Shown here in pieces: positions 1 through 11,803 of a stretch of 64,000 nt of DNA. The notes beneath the pieces are model-generated. The model worked only from the letters and a program-made list of their open reading frames with translations. It was not told where the DNA came from and did not search any database. The first letter of the stretch is position 1. Each line of letters begins with the position of its first letter. The position numbers and the translations under genes were made by a program. The stretch is from Epiperipatus broadwayi (lineage: Eukaryota > Onychophora > Udeonychophora > Euonychophora > Peripatidae), in contig JAQFVV010012416.1 in the NCBI GenBank assembly GCA_028023455.1, positions 8,375,967 through 8,439,966 of the forward strand, written 5' to 3'.

Positions 1-1
1 T

Positions 2-61
2 CTCTTTGCATACAATGCTGACAGCACTTGGATCATAGCTGTGGCCATGTTTCTCTTGTGA
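2..61 (+). CDS. Candidate 3'-terminal coding exon (partial) of an unknown membrane protein
   Basis: Frame 2 is open from the window edge to a TGA at 59-61 and reads LFAYNADSTWIIAVAMFLL, a hydrophobic tail that could be a membrane segment. These 60 bases are close to half G+C, while the following 400 bases are strongly AT-rich, as expected for a coding end followed by a 3'UTR. AATAAA at 384-389 could serve as a polyadenylation signal. Only 19 codons are visible and no splice acceptor can be checked because the window starts here, so this is a suggestion from composition and frame. I do not recognise the family. Confidence 0.3.
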   Translation, partial: LFAYNADSTWIIAVAMFLL

Positions 62-510
62 TTAAAAAATACAGATGAATTAGATGCTTTCAGCTTAATG
101 AAAGTCGTAATCAGTTGAATTTTCTAATCCTGATTCACCAAAATATTTTTAGAAAGTGATCTATATGTGATCCTAGTTCACTAGCTTATACAAGCAGGTG
201 AAGAAAACAAGAATTTACTAGAACAAATGCTATTTTACATGTAAAGTCTTTTTTTACATATGTTAAAAAAACATAGATAAAATTTTCTGTTGATAGAAAA
301 CTTTATTACTATACATATATATTTTTTTAAATATGCAGCATTATTTACATGCATATAAAAGTAAATATAACAATATAAAAAAATGAATAAACAATTCTCA
401 GTACAGTTGGACAGAAATGTCAGTGATTAAGGTTATCAAGAATTTTCACAAAATATATACTCCACAATCATATATCAAATTCTATTTCAAATATTTAAAT
501 GGCTGCCTTC
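62..510. other. AT-rich DNA, possible 3'UTR
   Basis: No coding signal. AT-rich with poly-A and poly-T runs and an AATAAA near 384. It could be the 3'UTR and downstream flank of the exon ending at 61. Confidence 0.3.
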
Positions 511-520
511 TAATAAAGGT

Positions 521-2077
521 TCAGGTTGTTTTACAATAGCGTGTTGAAACTGCCGGAGGGCGGGCTCAGTTTGTAAACAAAGATAAATATAATGTTGCCG
601 GGGCCGGGTTTCTTTTCTTTTTTTTTTTTTTGTTGGCTACGTTTTTTTTATTTTTTTTGTTTATCACAACATTTATAAAAGTAATATCAAATCAAATTTT
701 TTGTTTAAACACGTCCAAAACAAAAAAAAATAAACAAATGCATAAACAAAAAAATTACAAATAAATGAATTTACAAAAAAAAAGTACTTCATTTTTTTGG
801 CTTTTGATTCTTTTTTTCATTATTTATATTTTCAAAGAGGACGGTGTTTGTTTGTTTTTTTTACTGTCTACGTATTTTTTGGTTGTTGTTTTTTTTTTTT
901 GGTTGTTGTTGTTGTTTATCACATTTAAAATAAAAGTACGGCGGCTATCAAATCTATTTTGGCTACCCCAAACAACAAAAAAAAAACAAGACCAAAAAAA
1001 AAAAATGGATCGATTAAAACCAATGATTTTTAAAAACTAGTTAACTGATTTTTTGTTTGTTTTGATTTAATTCTCATTAAACCCTTTTCTATTTTCGGTT
1101 CGGTATTGTACGACAAACAAAAAATCAGCCGATTCAACTACTTCTTTTTTTTTTCGGTTTGTTTTGTTTTTATTTTGATAAATAAATCTATTGTCCATAT
1201 AACGGTAACATTTACAAGCCAAAGTCCAACTTTGGGAGAGGGGGGAAAGGTGTTTGCAATTGCTAACAGAACAGAACGCCAACAACTCGAAGATTGACCA
1301 AGTTTTGACGGTAATTCCCCCTCAAAAAACATCAATCTATATGGCAATTAAAAGCAACTTTTTGGGCTCTTCAGGCAAAAATAAAATAAAATAAAAAAAC
1401 ACAGCAGGCATGCAACTTCAATGGTGTTTTGTTTGATAAACCACCGCCGGTTCCAGCAGTCAGAGAAGAATCCTTGTTCTTTCTTTGACATTTGGCAAAA
1501 CAAGTTGTCCTATTTTTTCAGCTATTTAGTTAATCAACTCACAGTTGTTGTCACACGAAACATGACTTAGAGCGTGATTTGATGGGAAGCGCACTTTTAA
1601 CTACACTTGGCCCATTTTTTCAGCAGGAAATGGGGGGCTAGGGAAGCATGAGACTCTGCTGATAATTGTTAGTAGACCTTCCTAAAAGATGTGAGATAGA
1701 GGGGGAGGTGGTCTTAATGAATATTAAAATAGTGTCGACAATCATAATTTCAGCCACCCTCAGACAATACTGTAAACAAAAGTGAAATATGATCACTAGT
1801 CCGAAATGCTTAGCCCGAATCTGAGCTGTAAGCTGACACGATAGCTTCTGCAGCAAGATTGGCTAAATGTTCATGTTTCTGTGCATTAGCATAGAAATAA
1901 ACACAGTCAGCTGGTACCCTCCCCCGTATCAACGGACTATTTCTAGTCTTACGCGTTAGAAATACAACGTTCGATAGTGGTGGAGGCGGCCACCTAAACA
2001 CCATATTTCTGTGCGCTAGCATAGAAATAACGCCCTCCAGCGGTTTCAACACGCTATTGTAAAACAACCAAGGTTCA
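521..2077. mobile_element. Non-autonomous DNA-transposon-like element with about 45 bp terminal inverted repeats
   Basis: The left end (about 523-562) and the right end (about 2031-2075) are inverted copies sharing the core TTGTTTTACAATAGCGTGTT and then GAAAC(T/C)GC(C/T)GGAGGGCG. Between them lies 1.5 kb of T- and A-rich low-complexity DNA with no convincing ORF. Near the right end there are three small hairpins (1875-1902, 1938-1964, 2003-2030) built on TTTCT(A/G)TGC...GCATAGAAA or TTTCTA...TAGAAA. A clear target-site duplication was not found. The structure fits a MITE-like or deleted DNA transposon; the superfamily is unknown. Confidence 0.5.
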
Positions 2078-2192
2078 TTTAAATGGTCACTTAGAAATGA
2101 ATTTAGAGCCTTCATGTATTTTTTGTAAGATGATAGAGATCTTTTTACATTTACGATCAAAAGCATTATATGCTCCATCATCATCATCATCA

Positions 2193-2812
2193 TCAACCAT
2201 TATCAATCCACTGCAGGATAAAGGTCTCTCCAAGTTCAATCCATCTTCTCTGATCTTTAGCTTCTTTTCCCACATCACCCCTGCACACTTTTTTTATTTC
2301 ATCCATCCATCTCACATGTGGTCTCTTTCTGTGTCTTTTACAATCTCTTGGAATCCAGTTTAATATTTCAATTGTCCATCTACTATCATCTCTTCTAGCA
2401 ATATGTCCAGCCCAACTCCACTTCAATCTTTTAATTTTTTCAATGAGGTCAGTAACACCTGTTTGTTCTCTTACCCATACATTGCATTTTCAATCTCTTC
2501 TTGTTACTCCCAATATGCATCTCTCCATACTTCTTTGAGTGGTCTGAAGTCTCTGTATTTCTTTTCTATTAAGTGTCCAGTCTCAGATCCATAAATAAGA
2601 ACTGGTAAAACACATTTATTAAAAACCTTCCTTTTCAACCACATAGGCATATTTCCTTTTAGTATCAAGTTATTTCTACCAAAAGCACTCCAATCAAGTT
2701 TAATTCTATGATTAATTTCATCCATTATGTTTCCATCTGTATTAATAATCTGACCAAGGTATTTGTAACTGTGAACTTCTTCTAATTCATCATAATCAAT
2801 CTTTATTTTCAC
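2193..2812 (-). pseudogene. RTE C-terminal region, broken
   Basis: Two overlapping frames (2504-2812 and 2193-2426) carry the RTE C-terminus: EEVHSYKYLGQIINTDGN, then LPVLIYGSET, and KWSWAGHIARRDDSRW followed by a PHVRWMDEI stretch. These are diagnostic of RTE-type LINEs. Their role is not well defined. The reading frame is interrupted near 2500 and 2820. The 3' end runs directly into the TGATGA-type tail. Confidence 0.8.
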
Positions 2813-2824
2813 ATTCTGAGCAAA

Positions 2825-3379
2825 TCAATTAAACATTACTTTAGTCTTTTTAACATTTATCTTTAGTTCTACTTTCCTACTTTCATCTGCTAACTCCTGC
2901 AACATTTCCTGCAGCTCTGAAGCATTATTTGCAAAAACAATTACATCATCTGCAAAATCTAAATGACTTAAATAATCTCCATTTACTTTCACTCCTTTAG
3001 TTTCCCATTTTAATCCACAAAATACTTCTTGCATCACTGCTGTAAAAAGTTTTGGAGATATGGAGTCACTTTGTCTTACACCCTTCTTAATGTTGACTTT
3101 CCCAGTATCATTATGTACTCTAATTGTTGCTGTTGCATTTTTATAAATATTCTTTAAAATATGACAATATCCTGGATCTGTACCTTGATGATCCAATGCT
3201 TTAATCACTGAAGAAATTTTTATAGAATCAAATGCCTTTTCATAATCTACAAATCCAAAACATAATGGCAACTCATATTCATTGGTTCTTTCTATAACTT
3301 CTCTCAGTACCTGAATATGATCTACTGTACTAAAATTACTTTTAAATCCAGCTTGTTCTCTTAGTTGGTGGTAATCCAA
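2825..3379 (-). pseudogene. RTE reverse transcriptase palm domain, broken
   Basis: This 184-residue frame holds the RT core: motif A in FGFVDYEKAFDSI, motif B region in KKGVRQSDSISPKLF (normally QGDS, here QSDS) and motif C in LDFADDVIVFA with the catalytic F-A-D-D. It ends in INVKKTKVMFN, the usual stretch before the RT thumb. RTE proteins reverse-transcribe their own RNA at the nicked target. Frameshifts lie on both sides (about 3385 and 2820). The same protein can be read in the copies at 24848 and 32667. Confidence 0.88.
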
Positions 3380-3603
3380 TGTTCACTCTAGACGAGTTGT
3401 AATTATCTTGGTAAAAATTTTGTATAAAACGGATAAAAAGCTGATAGGTCTGCAATTTGTAATATCTTCTTTATCATCTTTTTTAAATATTAATATTATT
3501 ACTGCATTCTTCCAATCATCTGGTACATCTTTATCATTTAGACATTTGGTATATAACTTTGCTAAAAAAAAATTCTATTTCTTCGCCTGCTTCTTTTAAT
3601 ATA

Positions 3604-4503
3604 TCAAATAATAATTCCATCATTACCTGGAGCCTTTCCTTTCTTCATACATTTAATTGCATGTCTCACTTCTTCATTTAAAATTTTGGGCAATTCGAAA
3701 GATGTAATAGATATAGGAGGTACTTGTTCTTTATTACTATATAATTCTTGATAAAAGTTTTCTAACCATTTCATGATGTCATCTCTCTTTTTAGTAATAA
3801 TTCCTTTTTTTTTTATTGCAGATATAAATTTCCTACCAATACCAAAATGTCGTTTTACATTCTTGAGACTTTTATTTTCTTCTGCAGCTTTCCTTGCTAG
3901 TTCACAGTTATACGTTCTTATATCATTTTCAATTCTTTTCCACACCATTTTACAAAATTCAAGATATTCAATTCTTTTTAATGCATCATTTTTGTATATC
4001 TTCATATTCCTTCTTTTCTTCATAAATTTTCTAGTCTCAGTAGAAATTTTATTGGTCAACTGTCGCTTTTTTCTACCAGCTATCTTTGTTGCAGTTTTTA
4101 AAAGTGTATCAGTTATTTTCATATTAATTTCATTCAAATCTGAATCATGTTCAAAATCAAGTAATACTTGAAACCGATTTGTAGGTTCTAATTTAAATTC
4201 ATTAAAATATGTAAATATTGTCTTTTTTAATAATTTTTGTCTCTCTAGTTTTGCATTAACACGTATCTTACACCTTACTAAACGATGATTACTTCCTGTG
4301 GTAAATTTATTAAGAACATTACAATCTTGAAATATGTATTTTCTGTTAGTCAAAATATAATCCAATTCTGCTGTACCTTTATTTGGATGTTTCCATGTCC
4401 ATTTCCTTTTAACATTTTTCTCAAAAAACGAATTCATAATATAAAGTTTTTCTTTTTCTGCGAACCAGTCTATGTCCTCTCTCATTTCTATTACCATAAC
4501 CAA
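3604..4503 (-). pseudogene. RTE endonuclease end, linker and RT fingers, broken
   Basis: A 299-residue open stretch continuing the LINE protein. Its start carries the end of the endonuclease (TAELDYILTNR, then GSNHRLVR). Active members usually have S-D-H here, so the catalytic Asp is replaced by Asn. A basic linker follows, then RT entry sequence with HAIKCMKKGKAPGNDGI, the conserved start of the RT finger region. The frame breaks just downstream (about 3600). Together with the frameshifts on both sides, the D-to-N change argues that this copy could not nick DNA. Confidence 0.85.
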
Positions 4504-4960
4504 AATTACCTACAGTACTTTCATCTTTTATTTGTTTACCAAGTCTAGCATTAAAGTCTCCCATAACAATTTTAAAATGTCGTTTACTCTGATCAAAAGC
4601 CTTTTGTACATCCATATAAAAATCTTCTACTACTTCATCACTATGAGAACTTGTTGGGGCATAAACCTGAATTATCTGCATTTGGTATCTGCTATTAAGT
4701 TGTATAACTAATCTTGCCACTCTCTCTGATACACCATCAAACTCCACAATGTTGTTCCTCCACTTTTTATTTATAATGAATCCTACTCCACTTGTATTTC
4801 CAATATTTGTGCCTTTATAATAGAGTATATGTCCAATTTTTAAATCAATTGTCTCTTCACCTTTTTTTCTAACTTGACAAAGTCCAATAATGTCCCATTT
4901 AATATAAGACAGTTCTTCTTCTAAGTCTTGCAATCTTCCTTCACTTGTAAATACCTAAAT
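4421..4960 (-). pseudogene. RTE endonuclease domain (APE type), broken
   Basis: The N-terminal part of the LINE protein, which nicks target DNA. From about 4960 it reads TSEGRLQDLEEELSYIKWDI, then a segment with QVYAPTSSHSDE and VMGDFNARLG, the GDFN signature of apurinic-endonuclease-like LINE nucleases. The visible protein is about 170 residues before a frameshift near 4500, where it continues in another frame. Upstream the sequence meets the inverted 5' segment, so the natural start is not joined to it. The family assignment is firm and the copy is inactive. Confidence 0.85.
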
Positions 4961-5436
4961 AAAAAGTAATCATCAAATGGCAGACTGGGTCCGCCATCAT
5001 GGGATTCTTTGTGCCCTCTGCCTTCGGCCACCAACTGCCACCTTGGTTGGTGACTTTACAGCCTCCTGGGAATAAGAGTCACAATTTATTTTTATCTGTC
5101 ATAATTGTATATATGTATTGGAAAAATATTTATCATTTACACAAACATTCATTCTGCCTTATCAGGCAACTGAGAAGAAAGACCATGGTGTTTCTTGATT
5201 TTAAATTCAGAGGTAAAAAGCCAATAAACTCACCATGCTGGCTAATGCGTGTTGGTGAGCAGCCATCCATGTTCGTATACTATATAAATAATCACATAAT
5301 AATAACAGCTGCAATGACAAGAACATATGGAATGGACACTAGGAATTAGCTCTGCTCAGTTCCTTTAAGGTCTCCAAGAGGAATCAAAGGGTCTCCTTTC
5401 AGTTAATAACAAACTCCTTTCTGCCCCATACATAAA

Positions 5437-8400
5437 TTTAAAAAAGAAAATATTCAAAAATTTAATCCACATAATGAAATGTTTTTTCTACATGCTCTAA
5501 GAACTATATGGACAATAAGGTTTGAAAAGATTTTTGATAATAAAAAAATAATTGGTTAAAAAATGCTTAATAATGATTGGAATAAATATATTAATAACTG
5601 CATCAGATACATTCCCAAAAAATAATGGAAAAAATTTGGTCCAAAACTGATTTGTTTCCTTGTGAATTACAGAAATATAAAAATTAAAAAAGTATTATTT
5701 AATTAAAGAAGAAACTATTGAGATCTGTAATTTAAAATTTATATGTAAATAATTATTGTAATAATATTGTATTTCACCATTATTTTGTAATTAATAATAT
5801 ACTAATGTGTTGAAGGTAAAACTACTCCACATAACAATTTATTTAGGCTGAGCACTTTGAGTTTCATTATTCCATAATCATAGCCTTGTAGATTGTCAAT
5901 GTAATTATATGCAAATTATTATAAAAATGTATATATTTTTTGTTTTTTATTAATAAAGATTTTACTTAAAATAAAAATAAATAAAAGTAAAGTTAGAAGA
6001 AATCTCTGAGGATGAAGATAAAGTGTATTCTAAGACTATGAAAAAAGAATAATCTATATATTTACAGCATAAAAAATATTTCTTTTAAACTATCATTTAT
6101 TTAGCAAATTTATTATTAAACTCACTTCCATGTTTATTTGACAATCCCTGGTGGTCATTTGCAGCATTTTATTTTAAATATAAAACCATTATTCTATACC
6201 ATATTCCCAAATCTTTTAATTTATTTGTTACAAATATAAGTTTGCAGATGAAAAATATTTAAAAAAATAATATTTCAAATTTGCAAATATTAAAAAGTCA
6301 TAAACTGAAATACATTAATAGAATATCACCAATAAAAATTTGTTTTTAAAAAAGATTTATTATTTGAATTCCCTTTTTAAAATATGGACAAATTATTGTT
6401 AAGACATCATAAAGCAACAAAAAAAATTTTTAAATTTAAAATTTCACTTACAATTATTAATATATAAAAAAATATTGCCTTGGTTGTAATAGAGGCCTTT
6501 TTGCTGCAGCCGATTGTAATTTGCTGTTTAACATAATTAAAATTTTCTTAAACTGCCTTGTTTCAATTTAAACATTTTTGAATACAATCTGTAATTAATC
6601 ATCAATAACTTTGTGTTAAAATAAATATTTATAAAATATTTTGCAAAAATGATCATAAATATATGAATAAACTGTCATGAATCAAACCCATTTTTCTCTT
6701 TTATGGGTATCAAAATCTTATATAAAGATTATACATTTATCAGAAAAGGTAGACATTTGTATATCATATACTTTATTCATGCTAAGCATGTGTTCTATAT
6801 AGATATATCATATTCATAAGAACCTAAGTTTCTTTAGTGTTCATGGCTTAATAATTTTTTAGTTATTCCTTAATTTTTTAAAATATATTCAGTTATTCAA
6901 ATTTATTTAAATAATCCATTTCTTCAAAAACTGTATGCATACTTTTTTATTTTTAATCTCTTGACCCCCTTTAATTGTTTGGGTTTAATTAATTTTGCAT
7001 TTGCTGTTCTCCTACTCAATACATACAATCCAGGCTGTGGTAAAATCAGATTATTTGCATTCATACCCCATAAATATTGATGAACATTCTTTGTTTTCCT
7101 GTGCCTGGTTACATAAATATCTGTGCTCAGCTAGTCTAGTTGATAAGTTTGCTTGCAATTCATCATAATATGCAACATTGTACAATGACTTCTCACTCTA
7201 AATTTTATAAACAATTTGATTGGCTGATTCAGCATGTAGTTTATCATTGGAATTGTTTAAATAGCTTAATTAATGAGGGAGGTTCAGAAACTTATATTAC
7301 AATATATTTACAGATTTTAAAAAAGTTTGTGAGATTTTTGAAACATAATGAAGATTAGTCCACTTTTTATTGAATAAACTAGATAATACATTTTCTTCCT
7401 AAAGAAAACATTTTTAAAAATGCTTGCAAATATTCTCATAAATATTTTTGAAGGACAAAGAGAAAGAATAGAATCTACCAATCAGCATCATTATCAGTTC
7501 ATTTGCAGGAAGTTCTTTGTATGGTATTGACATATTCAGATTTTATTGAAATAATAAATCACATGCAAAATTGGCAAACAAACACTATGAATAACTATAA
7601 AAGAGTGAAAAAAAGCTAAAAATAACTGCAGCATGGTTAAAAAGTGTTGCAAAAATCCTTCTGGTTATAATATCATTAAAAAAAGAATTGTAATAAATTG
7701 ATGGTTAAATAAATTAAATAATACCACCCAACTAATGGGAAAAGTTTCAACAAGAAAATAAAGAACAAAAATGGCTGGATATTCCAAAAGTAAAAAAGAA
7801 TTCAGTTAATCTACCTGCTTTCTTCATCATTGCAAAATAGTCCTTGTTTATTTTAAAATTGCATCATTGTTCCACAGGTTTGAAACACTACTGGCATTAT
7901 AATATGTGATAATGATCTAGATTTCTAGTGATATATTTTCCCCATAATGCTTTTATGTTTTATTTGGAAAAAAATCTAAAAAGGTCAGTATGCATGGATA
8001 ATTGGCTTAGATATATGGAAAGGCCAGCTTAGATCTATTGGATATTGTACTTTTAACACAGAAGGTAACCTCTGGGTGTTTATTTTCTTCTGTTCAAGTT
8101 TTCACACAAAAATTTTGCTATAAACAAAATATATTTTTTTGCTTTTTTATAAAATATTTTTGATTATTTTTATGCAGTTATTGTTTGATTATTATTTAAA
8201 ATAAAAAAGTACATGTAAACTTTCAATGTATTTATTCATCTTTTATTTTTAGAAATAAAAGTTAATAAATATTATATAGTATAAAGAAAGAAAATGGTAG
8301 CAACTATTTTGTCATTATCTGTCAGAAACAGCATGGTATTAAAATCTTTCCAATATTGCAATTATTACAAAAAATATTTAAAGCAGAACACCATAGATCT

Positions 8401-9703
8401 ATTATAAATCTGCCTTTCTTCATTCACATTTTAAAACAACTTAAAATAAAAAAACCATTTCATTTATTTTCTAAAAAAGTGTTTACACTAATTTGGTTGA
8501 TGATGTGTATGGAACATTATTTGATTTACAAATCAATATTTAAATATGTCGAATGTAATTTTTTAGAATATTATTCATTTATAAAATTAAATTAAAAACA
8601 AATCAAGTCCAAAAAATAAAATAAAATAAAGATTGCAGTAGTGAATGTAAGCATTTTCAAAAACTCTCACCAGGTGAAACAAAAAAAATGTCAAATTGTT
8701 AATCATTAAGCATCTATTAATTCATTTAACAGTAGTCTGGTATTTTTTATTGGAAAGTAATTTCTAATGTTAATGATAACTGAAAATCCTAAAACATTAA
8801 ATTATAATAAATATTTTTATACTGTAGAGACAAATATAAAAAGAATTTTATTATGAGAACAATTTGGCTTCATATTTACAAGATAATTAATTTTAATGAT
8901 TGAAATATTTTTATATTATGCACATGTAAATGTAAATATACATATTTTAACTAAGGTCGTTTACCATATATATATAATAATAAAAAAGCAAGTCATATAT
9001 AACGTGACCTTACTTTTATAAGCTTGTATTTACAAAAATGTAATACAGAGAGCATACCAATAGCTCAAACAAGCTCTTAATTGATAAGTGCAGTATGAGA
9101 ACATATTTAAAATCTCTATCCAGAACCTTCCCATCTCCAGACCAACTGGTTTCGAGCTTATGGCTCACGTATATATATATATATGAATATGAATATAGCT
9201 TTATATATATTAAAAGCAAATTATTAAAAATTGAAATATTTTTTTATATTGTAATGCGCACATATTTGAGCAAAAATATTTATATATGTCTAAATTTTGG
9301 TCAATCTATCCATTGTATTAAATCAAATAGAATTATATACTATTAGAATAAATTAGCTTCTATTAGAATAAATTGGCTTATAGATTTAAGGAGAGTAATA
9401 ATTAGCATTTGAAATATTTTGTACTACTAACTGGCATATATCTATGCATATATATATATATTTAAAATCACAATTTCTAAATATTTGTAAATTACAATTT
9501 AAACAATGTTATGTATATTGTTTTGTTTTCTGTTTATGGATTTTTTGTTATCCATGTATCTCAATCAAATGTCATTTATTTGTTTCATTGGAGAATACGT
9601 TCAGACTTCTATTTTTTTATTATCATTAATTAGTTTAATAACAATATAAAAATTAATTTGTTAATCATAATTTTAAATGCTAAAATAAGTATTTTTTCCA
9701 TAT
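5437..9703. other. AT-rich DNA without recognisable genes
   Basis: I see no coding exon, repeat family or RNA gene here. Open frames are short and T/A-biased. Small items only: an (AT)n run at 9169-9186, and an 18-20 bp tandem motif at 9343-9380 (TTAGAATAAATT(A/G)GCTT). Confidence 0.5.
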
Positions 9704-9800
9704 GTCATAGCATCAGCCGGGGCGCGAACCCACACCCGTCTGCAACCAACTACTTGATTGAAAGGCGGGTGCGATGACCTCTCGGCTAACAACACTTGAC
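9704..9800 (-). mobile_element. tRNA-derived SINE (long-variable-loop type)
   Basis: On the minus strand the copy starts GTCAAGTGTTGTTAGCCGAG, has a B-box-like GGGTTCGCGCCCCGG and ends GCTGATGCTATGACA. The same 3' end (GATGCTATGAC) recurs at 10281, 42082 and 60178, which shows a dispersed family and not a single tRNA gene. The anticodon arm is eroded. Confidence 0.7.
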
Positions 9801-10280
9801 AAAATGAGTATTTTATATCTTAATTCTTGTACATAAACATTTAATAAAATCCTTTCCGTCGAAAAACTAACGCTATTCTAATAAAATGTGAAATATGTGT
9901 TTGCAGATATCTGTATATATTTTTTCTGAATTATTCAGATGGTACCAAAGGACTGAGACACACTTTTAAAGTTCACATACTTTTTTATATAGTTTGTGGT
10001 ATATATGTAGTTTACTTATAGCCAATACAAGCATGTTATCATATGGTTCTTGATGGATTCATTCTAGGATTTTTAATATATGCTCATTTTATTTAGCATT
10101 CATAAATGTGCATATGCTTGGTATATCTCAGTATTGATATTATCTTAATGATGATGATGACGATGATGATAGCATTTGTATGGCTTTATTACATATGCTT
10201 GATGAGGCTCATTTATTACTTATGCATGCAAATGATTTTAGCAGAGGTTATCATTATTCTTTTTTCTTTTTTTTCTTAAG

Positions 10281-10372
10281 TGTCATAGCATCAGCCGGGA
10301 AGCGAACCCACCAACCCGGGACAAACGCCTGCAAAGCAGCTGTCGCTGATCTCTCGACCACCAACGCTTGAC
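10281..10372 (-). mobile_element. tRNA-derived SINE (long-variable-loop type)
   Basis: The minus strand reads GCGTTGGTGGTCGAGAGATC at the head, then GGGTTCGCTTCCCGGC and the family end TGATGCTATGAC. A duplicated GGGTT(g)GTGGGTT lies before the T arm. The plus-strand T/C run just 5' (10258-10278) is the A-rich tail. Confidence 0.72.
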
Positions 10373-11138
10373 TATTCTTTATATTTGCATTAGAAATCCA
10401 CTCCATTACAATATACACACACCTCAAAGTAAAATAAACTTAACTTAGTTTTTCATCAGGATTTTGTACCGATCATATGTGTGTGTGTGCTTACAATAAT
10501 AAGTAGTTGCTTTTAGTAGTTTTTTAAACTGAAATATTCCTTTAAATCCTTCAAATATCTTAAAACCTTGATATTAAAAAAAATCTTTAATAAGAAAGCA
10601 CTTTGGCATCTCGGGAGAATTCTTTATTTTAAATAATTCTAAAATTACTTTCAGTTTTAATTTTAATTTTTTGTTTTTTAATTTTTTTGTTTTTTGTCTT
10701 TTTTTTTTTAAAAAAAATTAAGTATGTGAAATTCATTAAGTCTAAAAATTAATTGAAAAGTATGAAACAATGTATTTATTTCAGTACTTAATTACACTAA
10801 CAACTATATTGTAATCATATTAGCAAGCATTTGAATATGGCCATTCTAATTATATAAGAAAAAAAAAGTGAATTTTAAGATAACTTTATAAATAACAAAT
10901 AGGATCCACATATATGTTGTCCCTTTAGTTATTTATCACTTTGAAGTGTCATTTTTTGACTCGTCAGCAATACACATTTCTTTATAAAAGAGCACCGCGA
11001 TTTGCCTAATTGTAATTGTTCACTATATTCTATCCTGTTATATCCCGCCACCGCCACCACTACCAAAGCAGTTATTATTGCACCTGTTTAGAATTTTTTT
11101 GAGATAAATTTTATAAAGAATAATCAAGAGAAGAGACA

Positions 11139-11232
11139 AGCATTGGTGGCCTAACGGTTAGCATAGTTGTCTTCCAAGCAGCTGGCCCAGGTTCGCTTCC
11201 CGACATATAAAAAAATAAATAAATAAATAAAA
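11139..11232 (+). mobile_element. SINE derived from tRNA-Gly(UCC)
   Basis: The head GCATTGGTGGCCTAACGGTT and the anticodon arm with loop CTTCCAA (anticodon UCC) match tRNA-Gly(UCC). The T arm reads GGTTCGCTTCC: the invariant A58 of a working tRNA is C, as in the other copies. An A-rich tail with AAAT repeats follows. A retroposon copy, not a functional tRNA. Confidence 0.8.
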
Positions 11233-11449
11233 AAGCAAGTCTATCATCATATAAAAAAAACTGAACAAAGTATTACTTGGTTTTATGATATTACGATGAT
11301 TTTTTTTAGAACGTTATTATGGGGCAACTTTAAATGAATTTTTTTCTCGGCCTTTTAAATAACATTTATGTAAGTTTTACATTCTTACGATAAATCTATC
11401 TAAATAATAGTTCTACAAACAACTAATTTAGTTAAAATAATATATTATT

Positions 11450-11803
11450 TATAATATATAAGAGGTTTGAACTCAGAATTTCACACGACCCTCAACCATC
11501 TATATTATCTCATACCGCTGATACCCTTGATCACACACATGTCGAAAAAATAAATAATCACCAACATCAGTATTTCGTGCTAAACTAGCACTCGTCAATT
11601 GGTCCAGATTATCATCTCCACACATATATAAAATCAAAGCTCAACTTATATTAATCTTCGTGCCTTAATGGAAAGGCTTCAAACCATTCCACCCCACAAC
11701 TCTTCAGCCGTCCATGAAAATCTGATGATGGAATGATGAAAACCCACCTTAGTGCCAACCTTTTCATTCTACCCATGTTGACCACAAGTCACTCTGACCC
11801 CTC
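11450..11803 (-). mobile_element. Hammerhead-ribozyme element, family 1, copy E
   Basis: On the minus strand this 350 bp unit has a 5' body (CATGGGTAGAATG... and CTGAAGAGTTGTGGGGTGG), a central hammerhead (11553-11613) and a 3' part ending with the B-box-like GAGTTCAAACC before an AT-rich end. It is homologous to the copies at 41195-41950, 49318-49615, 49945-50190 and 60984-61130. There is no protein coding. Size and layout resemble animal retrozymes or PLE terminal repeats. Confidence 0.65.
11553..11613 (-). ncRNA. Hammerhead ribozyme, family 1 (two core changes)
   Basis: Minus strand: stem I GATAATC-TGGA-CCAA, core TTGACGA (C3 changed to U; position 7 is free), stem II G-TGCT-agttt-AGCA-C, GAAA, stem III region ATACTGAT, then G and TTGG-T-GATTATT. 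Stem I pairs fully and stem II has the canonical G-C at 10.1/11.1. C3U and a G at the cleavage position make this copy probably inactive. Confidence 0.65.

Larger units (their letters stand above)
2172..5436 (-). mobile_element. RTE-type LINE, nearly full length, with an inverted 5' segment
   Basis: The minus strand encodes an AP endonuclease, a linker, a reverse transcriptase and a C-terminal region, and ends in a TGATGA-type tail (CATCATCATCAT on the plus strand, about 2178-2195), typical of the RTE clade. The segment 4970-5436 is homologous to the 5' part of the plus-strand copy at 22934-23145, but here it lies opposite to its own ORF. The junction is near 4965. This is the arrangement produced by twin priming during LINE insertion. 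Several frameshifts show that the element is dead. No target-site duplication could be fixed. Confidence 0.85.

Noticed and set aside
2097-5349. Plus-strand open frames over the first RTE copy
   Set aside because: They are antisense shadows of the LINE protein or belong to its non-coding leader.
11700-11745. CTGATGA...GAAA on the plus strand
   Set aside because: The intervening bases do not form a stem II and flanking stem I is absent.
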